This document shows, piece by piece, positions 1 to 8,417 of a stretch of 47,139 nt of DNA. How positions within the stretch are numbered: the first letter of the stretch is position 1; every line of letters starts with the position of its first letter. The position numbers and the translations under genes are program-made. The notes under the pieces were generated by a model. The model searched no databases and was not told where the DNA came from. It saw only the letters and a program-made list of their open reading frames with translations. The stretch is from Sphingomonas sp. PAMC 26621 (GTDB lineage: Bacteria; Pseudomonadota; Alphaproteobacteria; Sphingomonadales; Sphingomonadaceae), in the NCBI RefSeq assembly GCF_000251145.1, contig NZ_AIDW01000010.1, positions 1 to 47,139 on the forward strand. Reading direction: 5' to 3'.

Positions 1-429
1 GGGAGCCGTAACGGCTCGGCCGGACAGGAAGCCAAGGCCACCGCCGCGCTTCGCAAGGCGGCGGCGAGCGAGGGCATCGGGCTGGGGCTGCAATATGATC
101 CCGCCGCGCGGCTGTACGCGGGGGCGTGCGCCTCGTGCCATTACAACGGCAAGGCGCTCAACCCGCTGCGCCCGGACCTCGCGCTCAACAGCGCGGTGAG
201 CATGGACGATCCGACCAACCTGATCCAGGTGATCCTCCACGGCGTCAGCGCCGCGGACGGCGCGCCGGGGGTTGTGATGCCGGGGTTCACCGGCTTCAGC
301 GACGCCGACATCGCGCGGCTCGCCGCGTGGCTGCGCAAGACCCGTACCGACAAGCCGGCCTGGGCCGATCTCCAGAACAAGGTCGCCGCGATCCGCGAGC
401 CGGGCCGCGCGCAGGGGAAGGGCGAATGA
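1..429 (+). CDS. Cytochrome c family protein, 5' truncated by window edge
   Basis: Frame 1 is open from the first base to a TGA at 427-429, so this is the C-terminal part of a larger protein. It contains a c-type heme site, CASCH, encoded at about 127-141, and a probable axial Met in VVMPGF (Met codon 277-279), followed by the amphipathic C-terminal helix typical of class I cytochromes ([13 protein letters not shown]). It overlaps the next gene by four bases (ATGA). Next to a 2Fe-2S subunit and a Tat-exported molybdopterin subunit, it is most likely the periplasmic electron acceptor of that dehydrogenase. The missing N-terminus may hold more heme domains, as in multi-heme subunits of related aldehyde dehydrogenases; that cannot be seen here. 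Confidence 0.85.
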   Translation, partial: GSRNGSAGQEAKATAALRKAAASEGIGLGLQYDPAARLYAGACASCHYNGKALNPLRPDLALNSAVSMDDPTNLIQVILHGVSAADGAPGVVMPGFTGFSDADIARLAAWLRKTRTDKPAWADLQNKVAAIREPGRAQGKGE

Positions 430-905
430 CTCAGTTCACCATCAATGGACGCGCCGTCACCACCACGGTCGACGACGATACCCCGCTGCTGTGGGTGATC
501 CGCGATGACATCGGGCTGACCGGCACCAAGTTCGGCTGCGGGATCGGGATGTGCGGCGCGTGTACCGTCCATGTCGGCGGGCGCGCGACACGGTCGTGCA
601 TCACCCCGGTCGCCTCGATCGAGGGCGCGGACGTGACCACGATCGAGGGGCTCGACCCCGCGTCCAACCACCCACTCCAGCAGGCGTGGCGCGAGCTGCA
701 GGTGCCGCAATGCGGCTACTGCCAGTCGGGCCAGATCATGCAGGCTGCCGCGATGCTCAAGGATTTCCCGGCGCCGAGCGACGCCGAGATCGACGCGGTG
801 ATGACGGGCAACCTGTGCCGCTGCATGACCTATGTTCGCATCCGCGCCGCGATAAAGCAGGCGGTCGGCCAGACCGCCGCCGTTCCCCCGGAGCCAAAGG
901 CATGA
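426..905 (+). CDS. 2Fe-2S subunit of xanthine-oxidase-family dehydrogenase (IorA-like)
   Basis: This 159-residue protein is the iron-sulfur subunit of a molybdenum hydroxylase and carries electrons from the Mo site towards the cytochrome. The plant-ferredoxin cluster is bound by C38, C43, C46 ([10 protein letters not shown]) and C58. The second cluster lies in the four-helix domain with C96 and C99 (QCGYC) and C131 and C133 (CRC). The length fits the small subunit of the isoquinoline 1-oxidoreductase type. The ATG at 426 overlaps the upstream stop and puts the ferredoxin fold directly at the N-terminus; a longer in-frame extension back to 126 is only the shadow of the cytochrome gene. There is no signal peptide, so export would have to occur with the Tat-bearing partner. 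Confidence 0.93.
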   Translation: MTQFTINGRAVTTTVDDDTPLLWVIRDDIGLTGTKFGCGIGMCGACTVHVGGRATRSCITPVASIEGADVTTIEGLDPASNHPLQQAWRELQVPQCGYCQSGQIMQAAAMLKDFPAPSDAEIDAVMTGNLCRCMTYVRIRAAIKQAVGQTAAVPPEPKA

Positions 906-3205
906 GCCGCCTGCGCACCGCCGCCGACCAGGCGTTCAGCCGCCGTGGCTTCCTCGTCGCGAGTGCGGCCGGGGGCGTCGCCTTCGGCTTCTCGCGCGTG
1001 ATCGCCGCGATCGATCCCGCCGTGCCGGGCAGCGTGCCTGCGGCGACGACCGGCCCGTCGTTCGATCCGACGCTGTGGTTCGGGATCGATTCGGCCGGGA
1101 TCATCACGGTCAACATCATCCGCGCCGAGATGGGCCAGCACGTCGGGACCGCGCTCGCGCGGATCCTGGCGGACGAGCTCGAGGCGGATTGGGACAAGGT
1201 CCGCATCGTCCATGTCGATACCGATCCCAAATGGGGGCTGATGGTCACCGGCGGGAGCTGGTCGGTGTGGCAGACCTATCCGGTGTTCAGCCAGGCCGGC
1301 GCGGCGGGGCGGATCGCGCTGATCGAGGCGGGCGCCAAGCTGATGGGCGTCAGCGCCGCAAGTTGCACCGCACGCGCGGGCGCTGTCCATGCCGGCGGGC
1401 GCTCGATGTCCTATGGCGACATCGCAAAGAGCGGCGCGGTCGCGCGGCAGTTCACTGCCGATGAAATGAAGACGCTGCCGATCAAGCCGGTCAAGGACCG
1501 TCGCCTGATCGGCAAGCCGGTCCATGCGCTCGACATGGATGCCAAGATCAACGGCAGCGGCATCTACGGCATCGACGCCAAGGTGCCCGGCATGGTCTAC
1601 GCCCGCCCCAAGATGCCGCCGACACGCAATGGGTCGAAGGTCGTCTCGGTCGACGACAGCGCGGCGAAGGGCGTGAAGGGCTATCTGCGCTATCTCGTGC
1701 TCGACGATCCGTCGGATACCGTCCCCGGCTGGGTGATGGTGATCGCGTCAAGTTACTATGCGGCGATCAAGGCGACCGACCTGCTCAAGGTGACGTGGAC
1801 GCCGGGCGCCGGCGCGGACGTCAGCGAAAAGATGCTGCTCGACCACGGCGCGGCGCTGGTCGCCAAGGCGGACGGCGGGATCAAGCTCGACGTCGCGGAT
1901 GACGATACGACCCCGTCGTTCGGCAACGCCGCGGGCAAGACGCTCGAACAGAGCTACACCACCGCGACCGTGCTGCACTTCCAGCTCGAGCCGCTCAACG
2001 CGCTCGCGTTCGAGAAGGACGGCGTGTTCGAGATCCACGCGGGCAACCAGTGGCAGAGCCTGATCCTGCCGACGCTCGCAAAGGCGCTCGGCGTGCCCGA
2101 GACCAAGGTGGTGATGCGCAGCTATCTGCTCGGTGGGGGATTCGGTCGCCGGTTGAACGGGGATTATACCGTCCCGGCGGCGCTCGCGGCCAAGGCGCTC
2201 AAGCGTCCGGTCAAGATGATCCTGACGCGCGAGGACGATGCGCGGTTCGACTCGGTCCGCTCGCCCTCGGTCCAGCGGGTGCGGATGGCGTTCGGCGACG
2301 ACGGGCAGATCCAGGCGATGGAGCATCACGCCTGCGCTGGCTGGCCGACCCAAGTGCTCGCTGGCCCCACGCTGCTGGCGAAGACAAAGAAGGGCGGCCA
2401 GTACGACCCGTTCGCGATCTCGGGTGCGGATCACTGGTATGACGTCGGGCATCAGACCGTGCGCGCGGTGGCGAACGATCTCGCCAACACCACCTTCCGG
2501 CCGGGCTGGCTCCGCTCGGTCGGGCCGGGCTGGACCAACTGGGCGCTCGAATCCTTCATGGACGAGGCGGCGCATCATACGAAGACCGATCCCGTCGCGT
2601 TCCGATTGAAGCTGCTGACCGGCAAGGGTCGCAACGCCGGGTCCGCGCCCAATGCGGTCGGCGGCGCTTTGCGGCAGGCGGAGGTCGTGCGGCGCGCGGC
2701 GGCGAAGGCGGGCTGGGGGACGACGCTCCCTGCCGACACCGCGCTCGGCATCGCGACGAGCTTCGGGCAGGAGCGCGACATGCCGACCTGGTCGGCGTGC
2801 GTTGCGCAGGTCCATGTCGATCGCGCGACCGGCTTCGTGCGGGTTCAGAAACTGACGCTGGTGGTGGACGCCGGGACGATCGTCGACCCCGATGGCGCGC
2901 TGGCGCAGGTGCAGGGCGCGGCGCTGTGGGGGCTCAGCATGGCGCTGCACGAGGGCACCGGCTTCGAGGCGGGGCAGGTGAAGGACACCAATCTCAACAC
3001 CTATCTGCCGCTGCGCATCGCCGACGTGCCCGAGATGGACATCAGCTTTGTCGAGAGCGCGGAAGTCCCGGTCGGGCTGGGCGAGCCCGCGACCACGGTG
3101 GTCGGGCCGGCGATCGGCAACGCGATCTTCGCGGCGGTCGGGGTTCGGCTGCGGCATATCCCGATCACGCCCGCGGCGGTGAAGGCGGGGCTGAAGGGGG
3201 CCTGA
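902..3205 (+). CDS. Molybdopterin-binding subunit of aldehyde dehydrogenase/IorB family
   Basis: This 767-residue protein is the catalytic large subunit, which hydroxylates an aldehyde or N-heterocycle at a Mo-cytosine-dinucleotide type centre. A twin-arginine motif ([10 protein letters not shown], residues 13-22) followed by a hydrophobic stretch predicts Tat export of the folded, cofactor-loaded complex. The C-terminus has the family motif [13 protein letters not shown] with the likely catalytic Glu, and the middle has a Gly-rich cofactor loop ([10 protein letters not shown]). The ATG at 902 overlaps the stop of the 2Fe-2S gene (ATGA). The FAD subunit of xanthine dehydrogenases is absent, so the cytochrome c is the natural acceptor. 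The substrate cannot be read from sequence. Confidence 0.92.
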   Translation: MSRLRTAADQAFSRRGFLVASAAGGVAFGFSRVIAAIDPAVPGSVPAATTGPSFDPTLWFGIDSAGIITVNIIRAEMGQHVGTALARILADELEADWDKVRIVHVDTDPKWGLMVTGGSWSVWQTYPVFSQAGAAGRIALIEAGAKLMGVSAASCTARAGAVHAGGRSMSYGDIAKSGAVARQFTADEMKTLPIKPVKDRRLIGKPVHALDMDAKINGSGIYGIDAKVPGMVYARPKMPPTRNGSKVVSVDDSAAKGVKGYLRYLVLDDPSDTVPGWVMVIASSYYAAIKATDLLKVTWTPGAGADVSEKMLLDHGAALVAKADGGIKLDVADDDTTPSFGNAAGKTLEQSYTTATVLHFQLEPLNALAFEKDGVFEIHAGNQWQSLILPTLAKALGVPETKVVMRSYLLGGGFGRRLNGDYTVPAALAAKALKRPVKMILTREDDARFDSVRSPSVQRVRMAFGDDGQIQAMEHHACAGWPTQVLAGPTLLAKTKKGGQYDPFAISGADHWYDVGHQTVRAVANDLANTTFRPGWLRSVGPGWTNWALESFMDEAAHHTKTDPVAFRLKLLTGKGRNAGSAPNAVGGALRQAEVVRRAAAKAGWGTTLPADTALGIATSFGQERDMPTWSACVAQVHVDRATGFVRVQKLTLVVDAGTIVDPDGALAQVQGAALWGLSMALHEGTGFEAGQVKDTNLNTYLPLRIADVPEMDISFVESAEVPVGLGEPATTVVGPAIGNAIFAAVGVRLRHIPITPAAVKAGLKGA

Positions 3206-3213
3206 TCGCTGCC

Positions 3214-3307
3214 GTCACCCCGGGCTTGGCCCGGGGTCCACCGTGGTCCGCGTCCGTAAAGCGTTGAGATAGCGGCACGGTGGACCCCGGCACAGGGCCG
3301 GGGTGAC
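3214..3307. repeat. Long imperfect inverted repeat, sphingomonad-type intergenic element
   Basis: Two 32-base arms (3214-3245 and 3276-3307) are inverted copies with only a few mismatches around the centre of each arm. The outer ends are GTCACCCCGG and its complement, and the inner ends are GGGGTCCACCGTG and its complement. The spacer is 30 bases. Each arm also holds a smaller GC-rich hairpin. It lies nine bases after the Mo-subunit stop, so its transcript could act as a terminator. From memory, elements of this type occur in many copies in Sphingomonas intergenic regions; this window has one. Confidence 0.75.
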
Positions 3308-3431
3308 GGCTGTTGTGGGGTGCCGTGAATACGCCAGAACCGCGCGCAGCGGCGTTGGACGTATTCAACCCAATCCGTTCGTTTCGAGCGACGAACGGGT
3401 GGGAGCGAGGCCCGGCAACCGCGCCCCGAAC

Positions 3432-4334
3432 CTATCCGCGCCCCGCCAGCCGCTCCGCCAGGAAATCCACGAACACGCGCACGCGGCGCGGGGTGTTTGC
3501 GCCGCCGACGAAGATCGCGTGAATGTCCTCGGTGTCGCCCGGGTTGAACGCGTCGAGCAGCGCGACCAGTCGCCCCGCCGCGGCATCATCCGCCACGTGA
3601 AAGCTCCCGACCCGCGTGATCCCGACGCCCGCCTGCGCGAGCTGGACCAGCGTCTCGCCGTTGTTCGCCGCGATGTTCCCGCCGACGTCCAGCGCGAACG
3701 CGGCGCCGTCGCGCACGAATGGCCAGCCAGGGTCGACCCGGCGGAAATTGAAGTTGAGGCAATTATGGTCGTGCAGGTCCTCGGGCACCTGCGGCATCCC
3801 GGCGCGCGCGAGATAGGCGGGGGCGGCGACGATCGTCCGGCCATTCGACCCGATCCGCCGCGCGGTCAGCGGGCTGTCGGCGAGCGGACCGAAGCGGATC
3901 GCCACGTCCGCCTGGCCGCCGAGCACGTCGGTCAGCTCGTCGCTGAGGCTGAGGTCGACCAGGATCTCGGGATAGCGCGCGACGAAATCCGCGAGCAACG
4001 GCACGATCGTGATCCGGCCATAAGCGAGCGACGCGCTCACCCGCAGCCGCCCGCGGGGTGCCGCCTGATAGGCGATCGCCGCTTCGGACTCGGTCAGGTC
4101 CGCGAGGATCCGCCGCGCCGCGAGCAGATAGGCCTCGCCCTCGGGCGTCACGGTCAGCGTCCGCGTCGTCCGCACCAGCAACCGCACGCCGAGCCTGCTT
4201 TCGATCCGCGAGATGATCCGGCTGAGCGCGGACGGCGTCAGCGCCAGCGCGCGCGCGCCCGCCGACAGGCTGCCCGCGCGGACCACTGCATCGAACGCCT
4301 CCATCTCGCCCGCGCGATCCACCCTGCGCACCAT
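3432..4334 (-). CDS. LysR family transcriptional regulator
   Basis: This 300-residue protein has the standard LysR layout. An N-terminal winged HTH occupies about residues 8-68 (AGSLSAGARALALTPSALSR, then the wing RTLTVTPEGEAYL), and the effector-binding periplasmic-protein fold covers about residues 95-295. The start at 4334 is preceded on its own strand by GGGAGA at SD distance; an internal Met at residue 11 is a possible alternative. It is divergent from the MFS exporter at 4431, the usual arrangement in which a LysR protein controls its neighbour. The effector is unknown. Confidence 0.92.
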   Translation of the reverse strand: MVRRVDRAGEMEAFDAVVRAGSLSAGARALALTPSALSRIISRIESRLGVRLLVRTTRTLTVTPEGEAYLLAARRILADLTESEAAIAYQAAPRGRLRVSASLAYGRITIVPLLADFVARYPEILVDLSLSDELTDVLGGQADVAIRFGPLADSPLTARRIGSNGRTIVAAPAYLARAGMPQVPEDLHDHNCLNFNFRRVDPGWPFVRDGAAFALDVGGNIAANNGETLVQLAQAGVGITRVGSFHVADDAAAGRLVALLDAFNPGDTEDIHAIFVGGANTPRRVRVFVDFLAERLAGRG

Positions 4335-4416
4335 CTGTGATTCTCCCGCAAAGCTGCTGGTCCTGCTTACCCTCTACCGGAGGACGCTGCGTTGCACCAT
4401 TTGAGGAAAATCACAG
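4335..4416. promoter_or_regulatory. Divergent LysR/MFS control region with inverted octamers
   Basis: The control region between the divergent LysR and MFS genes carries CTGTGATT at 4335-4342 and its exact complement AATCACAG at 4409-4416. One arm touches the LysR start codon and the other lies 14 bases before the MFS start. The symmetry suggests a shared protein site or matched leader elements. I cannot assign a clear T-N11-A LysR box or -35/-10 boxes. Confidence 0.4.
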
Positions 4417-4430
4417 ACCGGAAGATACGT

Positions 4431-5600
4431 ATGAAACTCAACCCCGCCATTCTGGCGCTGGCCGTCGGTGCGTTCGGCATCGGCGTCACCGAATTCGCGC
4501 CGATGGGGATGCTCCCCGTCATCGCGACCGACCTCGGCGTGTCGATCCCGACCGCAGGGTTGCTGATCAGCGCCTATGCGGTCGGCGTGCTGATCGGCGC
4601 GCCGCTGATGACGCTGACCACCGCGCGCGTTCCCCGGCGGACGTTGCTGATCGCGCTGATGGCGATCTTCACCATCGGCAACCTGCTCGCGGCCTTGTCG
4701 GGCAGCTACACCACCTTGCTGATCGCGCGGGTCGTCACCTCGTTCAATCACGGGGCGTTCTTCGGCGTCGGGTCGGTCGTCGCGGCGCGGCTGGTGCCGG
4801 CGGATCGCCGCGCAGGCGCGGTCGCGACGATGTTCATGGGGCTGACGATCGCCAATGTCGGCGGCGTCCCGCTCGCGGCGTGGGCGGCGGAAGCGTTCGG
4901 CTGGCGGACGGTGTTCTGGGCGATCACCGGGCTCGGCGTGCTCGCGATGGCGGCGCTGCGCTTCGCCGTCCCGGTCATCCCGGCGGATGCCGACAGCGAC
5001 ATGCGCGCCGAATTGCGCGTGCTGGTGCACGGGCCGGTGCTGGTCGCGCTGTTGCTGACGGTGATCGGGTCGAGCGCGATGTTCACGGTGTTCACCTATA
5101 TCGTCCCGATCCTCCAGACGCAGGCGCACGCCTCGACCGGTTTCGTCACCGCGATGCTGGTGCTGTATGGGCTGGGGCTCACGGTCGGGAACTGGCTGGG
5201 GGGCCGCTATGGCGATCGCTCGGTCGACGGGACGCTGATCGTCACGCTGGGCGGTCTGGTCGCGCTGCTCGTGGTGTTCGCGGGTGCGATGGCGTGGCCG
5301 GTGCCCGTGGCGGTGCTGATCTTCCTGTGGGGCGTGGCGAGCTTCGCGCTGGTCCCGCCGCTCCAGATGCGCGTGATGGCGGCGGCGGGGGATGCGCCCA
5401 ACCTCGCGTCGGCGATGAACATCGGCGCGTTCAACCTCGGCAATGCGGTCGGCGCGGCGCTCGGCGGCGCGGTGATCGGGGCAGGGATGGGCTATCCCGC
5501 AGTGTCGATCGCGGGTGCGGTGATGGCGGGGAGCGGGCTTGCGCTGGTGCTTCTGCTGCGGCTGCAGGCGGGGCGTGCGCGGCTGGCGACGGCAGGCTGA
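4431..5600 (+). CDS. MFS transporter, DHA1 (arabinose-efflux/drug exporter) type
   Basis: This 389-residue inner-membrane protein has about 12 predicted helices. Its N-terminus, FGIGVTEFAPMGMLPVIA, matches the family of small-molecule and sugar exporters that includes AraJ and YdhP. A cytoplasmic-loop motif A variant is present (GAPLMTLTTARVPRR). The ATG at 4431 is chosen because GGAAG lies six bases upstream and the protein then begins just before TM1; an in-frame TTG at 4392 would add 13 charged residues. The substrate is unknown. The divergent LysR gene is the likely regulator. Confidence 0.92.
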   Translation: MKLNPAILALAVGAFGIGVTEFAPMGMLPVIATDLGVSIPTAGLLISAYAVGVLIGAPLMTLTTARVPRRTLLIALMAIFTIGNLLAALSGSYTTLLIARVVTSFNHGAFFGVGSVVAARLVPADRRAGAVATMFMGLTIANVGGVPLAAWAAEAFGWRTVFWAITGLGVLAMAALRFAVPVIPADADSDMRAELRVLVHGPVLVALLLTVIGSSAMFTVFTYIVPILQTQAHASTGFVTAMLVLYGLGLTVGNWLGGRYGDRSVDGTLIVTLGGLVALLVVFAGAMAWPVPVAVLIFLWGVASFALVPPLQMRVMAAAGDAPNLASAMNIGAFNLGNAVGAALGGAVIGAGMGYPAVSIAGAVMAGSGLALVLLLRLQAGRARLATAG

Positions 5601-5680
5601 TCTTAGACCTTAGTCTCGTTCGATCGCGGGCGCGCCGGGTGTTTACCTCTTGGAAACGCCCTGCATGATGAGTGGCGTGC

Positions 5681-6754
5681 ATGTCGCGCACCGCTCTTTT
5701 GCAGGCCTTTCGCCGCGCTTGCCTCCGTTGGATGGCGTGTCTGGTGCTGGCGCTCGCGACGGTCGCGACGCCCGCCTTCGCGTGCGACGTCACGACGCCG
5801 ACCGCGGCATCGGTCGGCACCTTTTCTCCCTCCGCGATCAAGGCGAGCGCGCCGTACGTGAAGACGAGCGGCGGGTTTCGCTGCACGGGGTTTACCGCGC
5901 TGACGGTCCTGTCGGGCAATTTCCTGAAGGCGACGATCCCGGCGGGGACCGTGCTCAACCTGACCTCGGCCGCCGGCCCCGCGAACACCGTCAGCTACCG
6001 CGTCTTCGCGGACGCCAACGCCACGGTCGAGCTCAAGGCGGGGACTGCTGCCTTCTACATGAACGGCCCGGCGGTGAACCTGCTCAATCTGCTGGGGGAC
6101 GGGACGATCGACGTGCCGGTCTATTTCAAGCTCGCGAGCATCGGCTATGTCGCGCCGGGCACCTATACCGGCAGTTTTTCGGTCAAATGGGACTGGAATT
6201 TCTGCAACGGTCTCGCCTCCGCGCTCGGCGTCTGCCTCGGTGCCGTCGACAGCGGGAGCAAGACCGGGGTCATCACCGTCACGCTGGTGGTCGCGGCCAG
6301 ACCCCCGACGATCACGATCGCGTTCGGACAAGTCACCTGGGACCCGGTCAGCGGCACCAGCAACCCGCGCGCGATTCCGGGGAGCAAGCGCCGGATCAAC
6401 GTGTCGATCACCAACCCCGACATCGTCGCGACCGAACTCAACGCGCTCCAGGCGGTGTTGCCGACCCCCGGCGGTATGGCGATCGCGCTCGATGGCGACG
6501 GCAGCGGGAGCGGCACCGTGGTGCAGTCGAGCGAGGGAAGCCCGCCATCGGGCGTCACCTTCGGCTATGCCGGGCCATCGAGCACCACCGATCAGGTCGA
6601 TTTCTCGTCCGACGGCGGCAATAGCTGGACGTACGTGCCGGTTGCAGGGGCGGCGGCTTCGCAAGCCGCGGTGACGACGGTCCGGTTCCGTCCGCAGGGC
6701 ACGATGGCCCCGGCGTCGTCCTATACGATTACGATGCCGTACAGTTTGAAGTGA
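5681..6754 (+). CDS. Spore coat protein U-like (SCPU) domain secreted protein
   Basis: This protein of about 357 residues has a clear Sec signal peptide (hydrophobic run around LVLALATVATPAFA, then the mature start CDVTTPTAASVG). It has the Cys-containing beta-sandwich pattern of SCPU domains (CDV...GGFRCTGF...WNFCNGL). A second beta-rich half starts near PPTITIAFGQVTW and ends in SYTITMPYSLK. SCPU proteins are pilin-like subunits of archaic chaperone-usher (Csu) pili, but no chaperone or usher gene is adjacent. The start could be the GTG at 5672 or the ATG at 5681; the ATG gives the more normal signal peptide. The exact role of this solitary copy is unclear. Confidence 0.75.
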   Translation: MSRTALLQAFRRACLRWMACLVLALATVATPAFACDVTTPTAASVGTFSPSAIKASAPYVKTSGGFRCTGFTALTVLSGNFLKATIPAGTVLNLTSAAGPANTVSYRVFADANATVELKAGTAAFYMNGPAVNLLNLLGDGTIDVPVYFKLASIGYVAPGTYTGSFSVKWDWNFCNGLASALGVCLGAVDSGSKTGVITVTLVVAARPPTITIAFGQVTWDPVSGTSNPRAIPGSKRRINVSITNPDIVATELNALQAVLPTPGGMAIALDGDGSGSGTVVQSSEGSPPSGVTFGYAGPSSTTDQVDFSSDGGNSWTYVPVAGAAASQAAVTTVRFRPQGTMAPASSYTITMPYSLK

Positions 6755-6802
6755 TGCTGGGGGGCGTTGCAGATGAGGGGTGCCGAACGCACCCGGGTTA
6801 AG

Positions 6803-6838
6803 CCGTAGCCGCCAATGCCGAAGGGTCGGCGGCTACGG
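6803..6838. terminator. Bidirectional hairpin between convergent genes
   Basis: A perfect 11-base stem (CCGTAGCCGCC at 6803-6813, GGCGGCTACGG at 6828-6838) with a 14-base loop lies between the convergent SCPU and PEP-CTERM genes. The position and symmetry fit a shared terminator. No clear T-run follows on either strand. Confidence 0.6.
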
Positions 6839-6856
6839 TGCAAGCTGGAACAGCGA

Positions 6857-7381
6857 TCAGGTGTAGGTGACGCGGACCATCGGCTTGACGCCCTTGCGTA
6901 GGGCAAAGCCAACCAGCCCGAACCCGGCCAGCATCAACGTCCAGGTTGCAGGCTCGGGGATGGAACTTGTTGCAAACCCCGAAATCACGAAACGAGCGTC
7001 GCCGCAGTTTCTGCACTCGTATGAACTGTACGCGGTAGAGATGTCGTTCGTGATACCAGAGGTTAGCGGTTTCAGAAATGTGAATACCGTGTACCGAGTG
7101 ACTTCAGGATTAAAGAACATGATTGAGTTTTTGGTGAAATAGTCACGGAAGACGAAGCCATCCTGATCAGTGTAATGATAAGAACAAAGAGCCGTTCCCG
7201 CCGATGTCGTAATATCATAACCCAGCGCTGCGCCGGTGTCAGAATCAATAGAAAAGGTCCCCGACGCGGTGCCGCCGTCGGAGAATTCGACGCCGCTGAG
7301 CGTCCAGACAATCGATGTTGCGGTCGCGGGGGCGGAAGCCGCCATAGCCGACATCGCAAACAAATAACCGATACGTTTCAT
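6857..7381 (-). CDS. PEP-CTERM sorting domain-containing protein
   Basis: This 174-residue protein is predicted to be exported. The N-terminal signal peptide is MKRIGYLFAMSAMAASAPATA. The C-terminal sorting signal starts with SIPEPATWTLMLAGFG, continues as a membrane helix and ends in basic residues, the alphaproteobacterial PEP-CTERM form recognised by exosortase. The ATG at 7381 is preceded by GGAAT on its strand; an upstream in-frame start at 7447 would add 22 non-signal residues and is rejected. The region is visibly AT-richer than its neighbours, with codons such as AAA, ATT and TTT common, which suggests a different history. No exosortase gene is in the window. Confidence 0.85.
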   Translation of the reverse strand: MKRIGYLFAMSAMAASAPATATSIVWTLSGVEFSDGGTASGTFSIDSDTGAALGYDITTSAGTALCSYHYTDQDGFVFRDYFTKNSIMFFNPEVTRYTVFTFLKPLTSGITNDISTAYSSYECRNCGDARFVISGFATSSIPEPATWTLMLAGFGLVGFALRKGVKPMVRVTYT

Positions 7382-7618
7382 CTTTATTCCATTCCCTGAG
7401 TGCCTGTTGGCCATTGGCGACGAGGAGAAAATGCAAACTTCGTGCAACTTGAAATATCGTTTATTTACTGAAGACGATGAGACGTTCGGATTGAAATCTG
7501 TAAGCGTGGTTGACGGAAAAGTCGGATATTGCGAGGAAACCAGAGAAAACTGGTGGATTACTCAAGATATCTTCGCGCCTCGCGCGTTCCGATCTGCCGC
7601 AACGCCGTCTTCTGTCGG

Positions 7619-8032
7619 TCACCCCGTCGCGCGCGCCTGCTCGCGGGTCACGCCAGCGATCCGATCGAGCGCCTGCGCTTCGATCTTTTCCAGTTCGCCC
7701 AGCGTCTCGGCGATCGCGTCGCGTTGGGCGTCGAGGCGGTCGATCCGCTCGCGACAGCGCTCGGCGAGCGCGCGCATCTGTTCGACATGCTGCGGGTCGG
7801 CGTCATACAGGTCGAGGAATTCGGTGATGTCGGCAAGCGTGAAGCCAAGCCGCTTGCCCCGCAGGATCAGCTGCATCCGGGCGATTTCGCGCTTGGTGTA
7901 GACGCGAATCGTGCCGACCCGGCTCGGGGTGATCAGTCCGCGATCCTCGTAGAAGCGCAGCGTCCGCGGCGTGATGGCCAGCATCCGCGCAACCGCGTTG
8001 ATCCCCGCGAGCTCCTGCTGCCCGTCGTCCAA
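7619..8032 (-). CDS. MerR family transcriptional regulator
   Basis: This 137-residue protein has the MerR DNA-binding domain at its N-terminus (INAVARMLAITPRTLRFYED, then RGLITPSR and the wing VYTKREIARMQLI), followed by a long dimerisation helix (about residues 80-125). There is no Cys cluster for metal sensing and no added effector domain, so it resembles the short MerR regulators of general metabolism rather than mercury or zinc sensors. Its target is not obvious: the genes on both sides face away or are unrelated. It may control itself or the DUF2147 gene across the 385-base gap. Confidence 0.88.
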   Translation of the reverse strand: MDDGQQELAGINAVARMLAITPRTLRFYEDRGLITPSRVGTIRVYTKREIARMQLILRGKRLGFTLADITEFLDLYDADPQHVEQMRALAERCRERIDRLDAQRDAIAETLGELEKIEAQALDRIAGVTREQARATG

Positions 8033-8417
8033 TCCAGCTCCTCCGGTGACGCGTTATCATCGTTTCCGGGCCGGTCCGGTGGGGATCGCAGCCCGCACTT
8101 GCGTCTTGAATCCCGTGTCGCGGATTTGCGGCGATAAGGGAAACGCCATTTGTCGCGGTGCCGGTATTGTCGCGGGCGACCCCGGAAGCGTTGCAGAAAA
8201 GTCACGCAAACCCATGAAACCCGAAGGATCTTCTTCCTTGCCGGCAAGAATCCTTGACCACGTCGCTCATCCTTATAGGCGAGATGCCGTATACGGCATC
8301 GGCCTCGCGCATAAGACGCGAGCCGATCGGTTCGGACGATCGCACGGATGCGGCGTCCTCAAGGAAACGTCCGTGGCCAGTCCTGTTCCAGGGGCGGCCT
8401 GATGGAGAGGAAAGACG
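8033..8417. other. 385-base gene-free stretch between MerR and DUF2147 genes
   Basis: I see no convincing gene here on either strand. It must hold the divergent promoters of the MerR gene and the DUF2147 gene. The notable structure is a pair of palindromes at 8283-8300 and 8319-8334. Confidence 0.6.
8283..8300. promoter_or_regulatory. 18-base perfect palindrome, candidate operator
   Basis: GATGCCGTATACGGCATC is fully self-complementary. It lies 118 bases before the DUF2147 start. A dimeric regulator, possibly the neighbouring MerR protein or a TetR-type protein elsewhere, could bind it. A second near-palindrome (CGAGCCGATCGGTTCG, 8319-8334, one mismatched pair) lies 19 bases downstream, about two helical turns away. 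Confidence 0.45.

Noticed and set aside
7431..7901. Plus-strand frame starting with a good SD and a protein-like AT-rich first 50 codons
   Set aside because: After about 7590 it becomes the antisense of the MerR gene. At most it is a truncated remnant, so I do not call it a gene.
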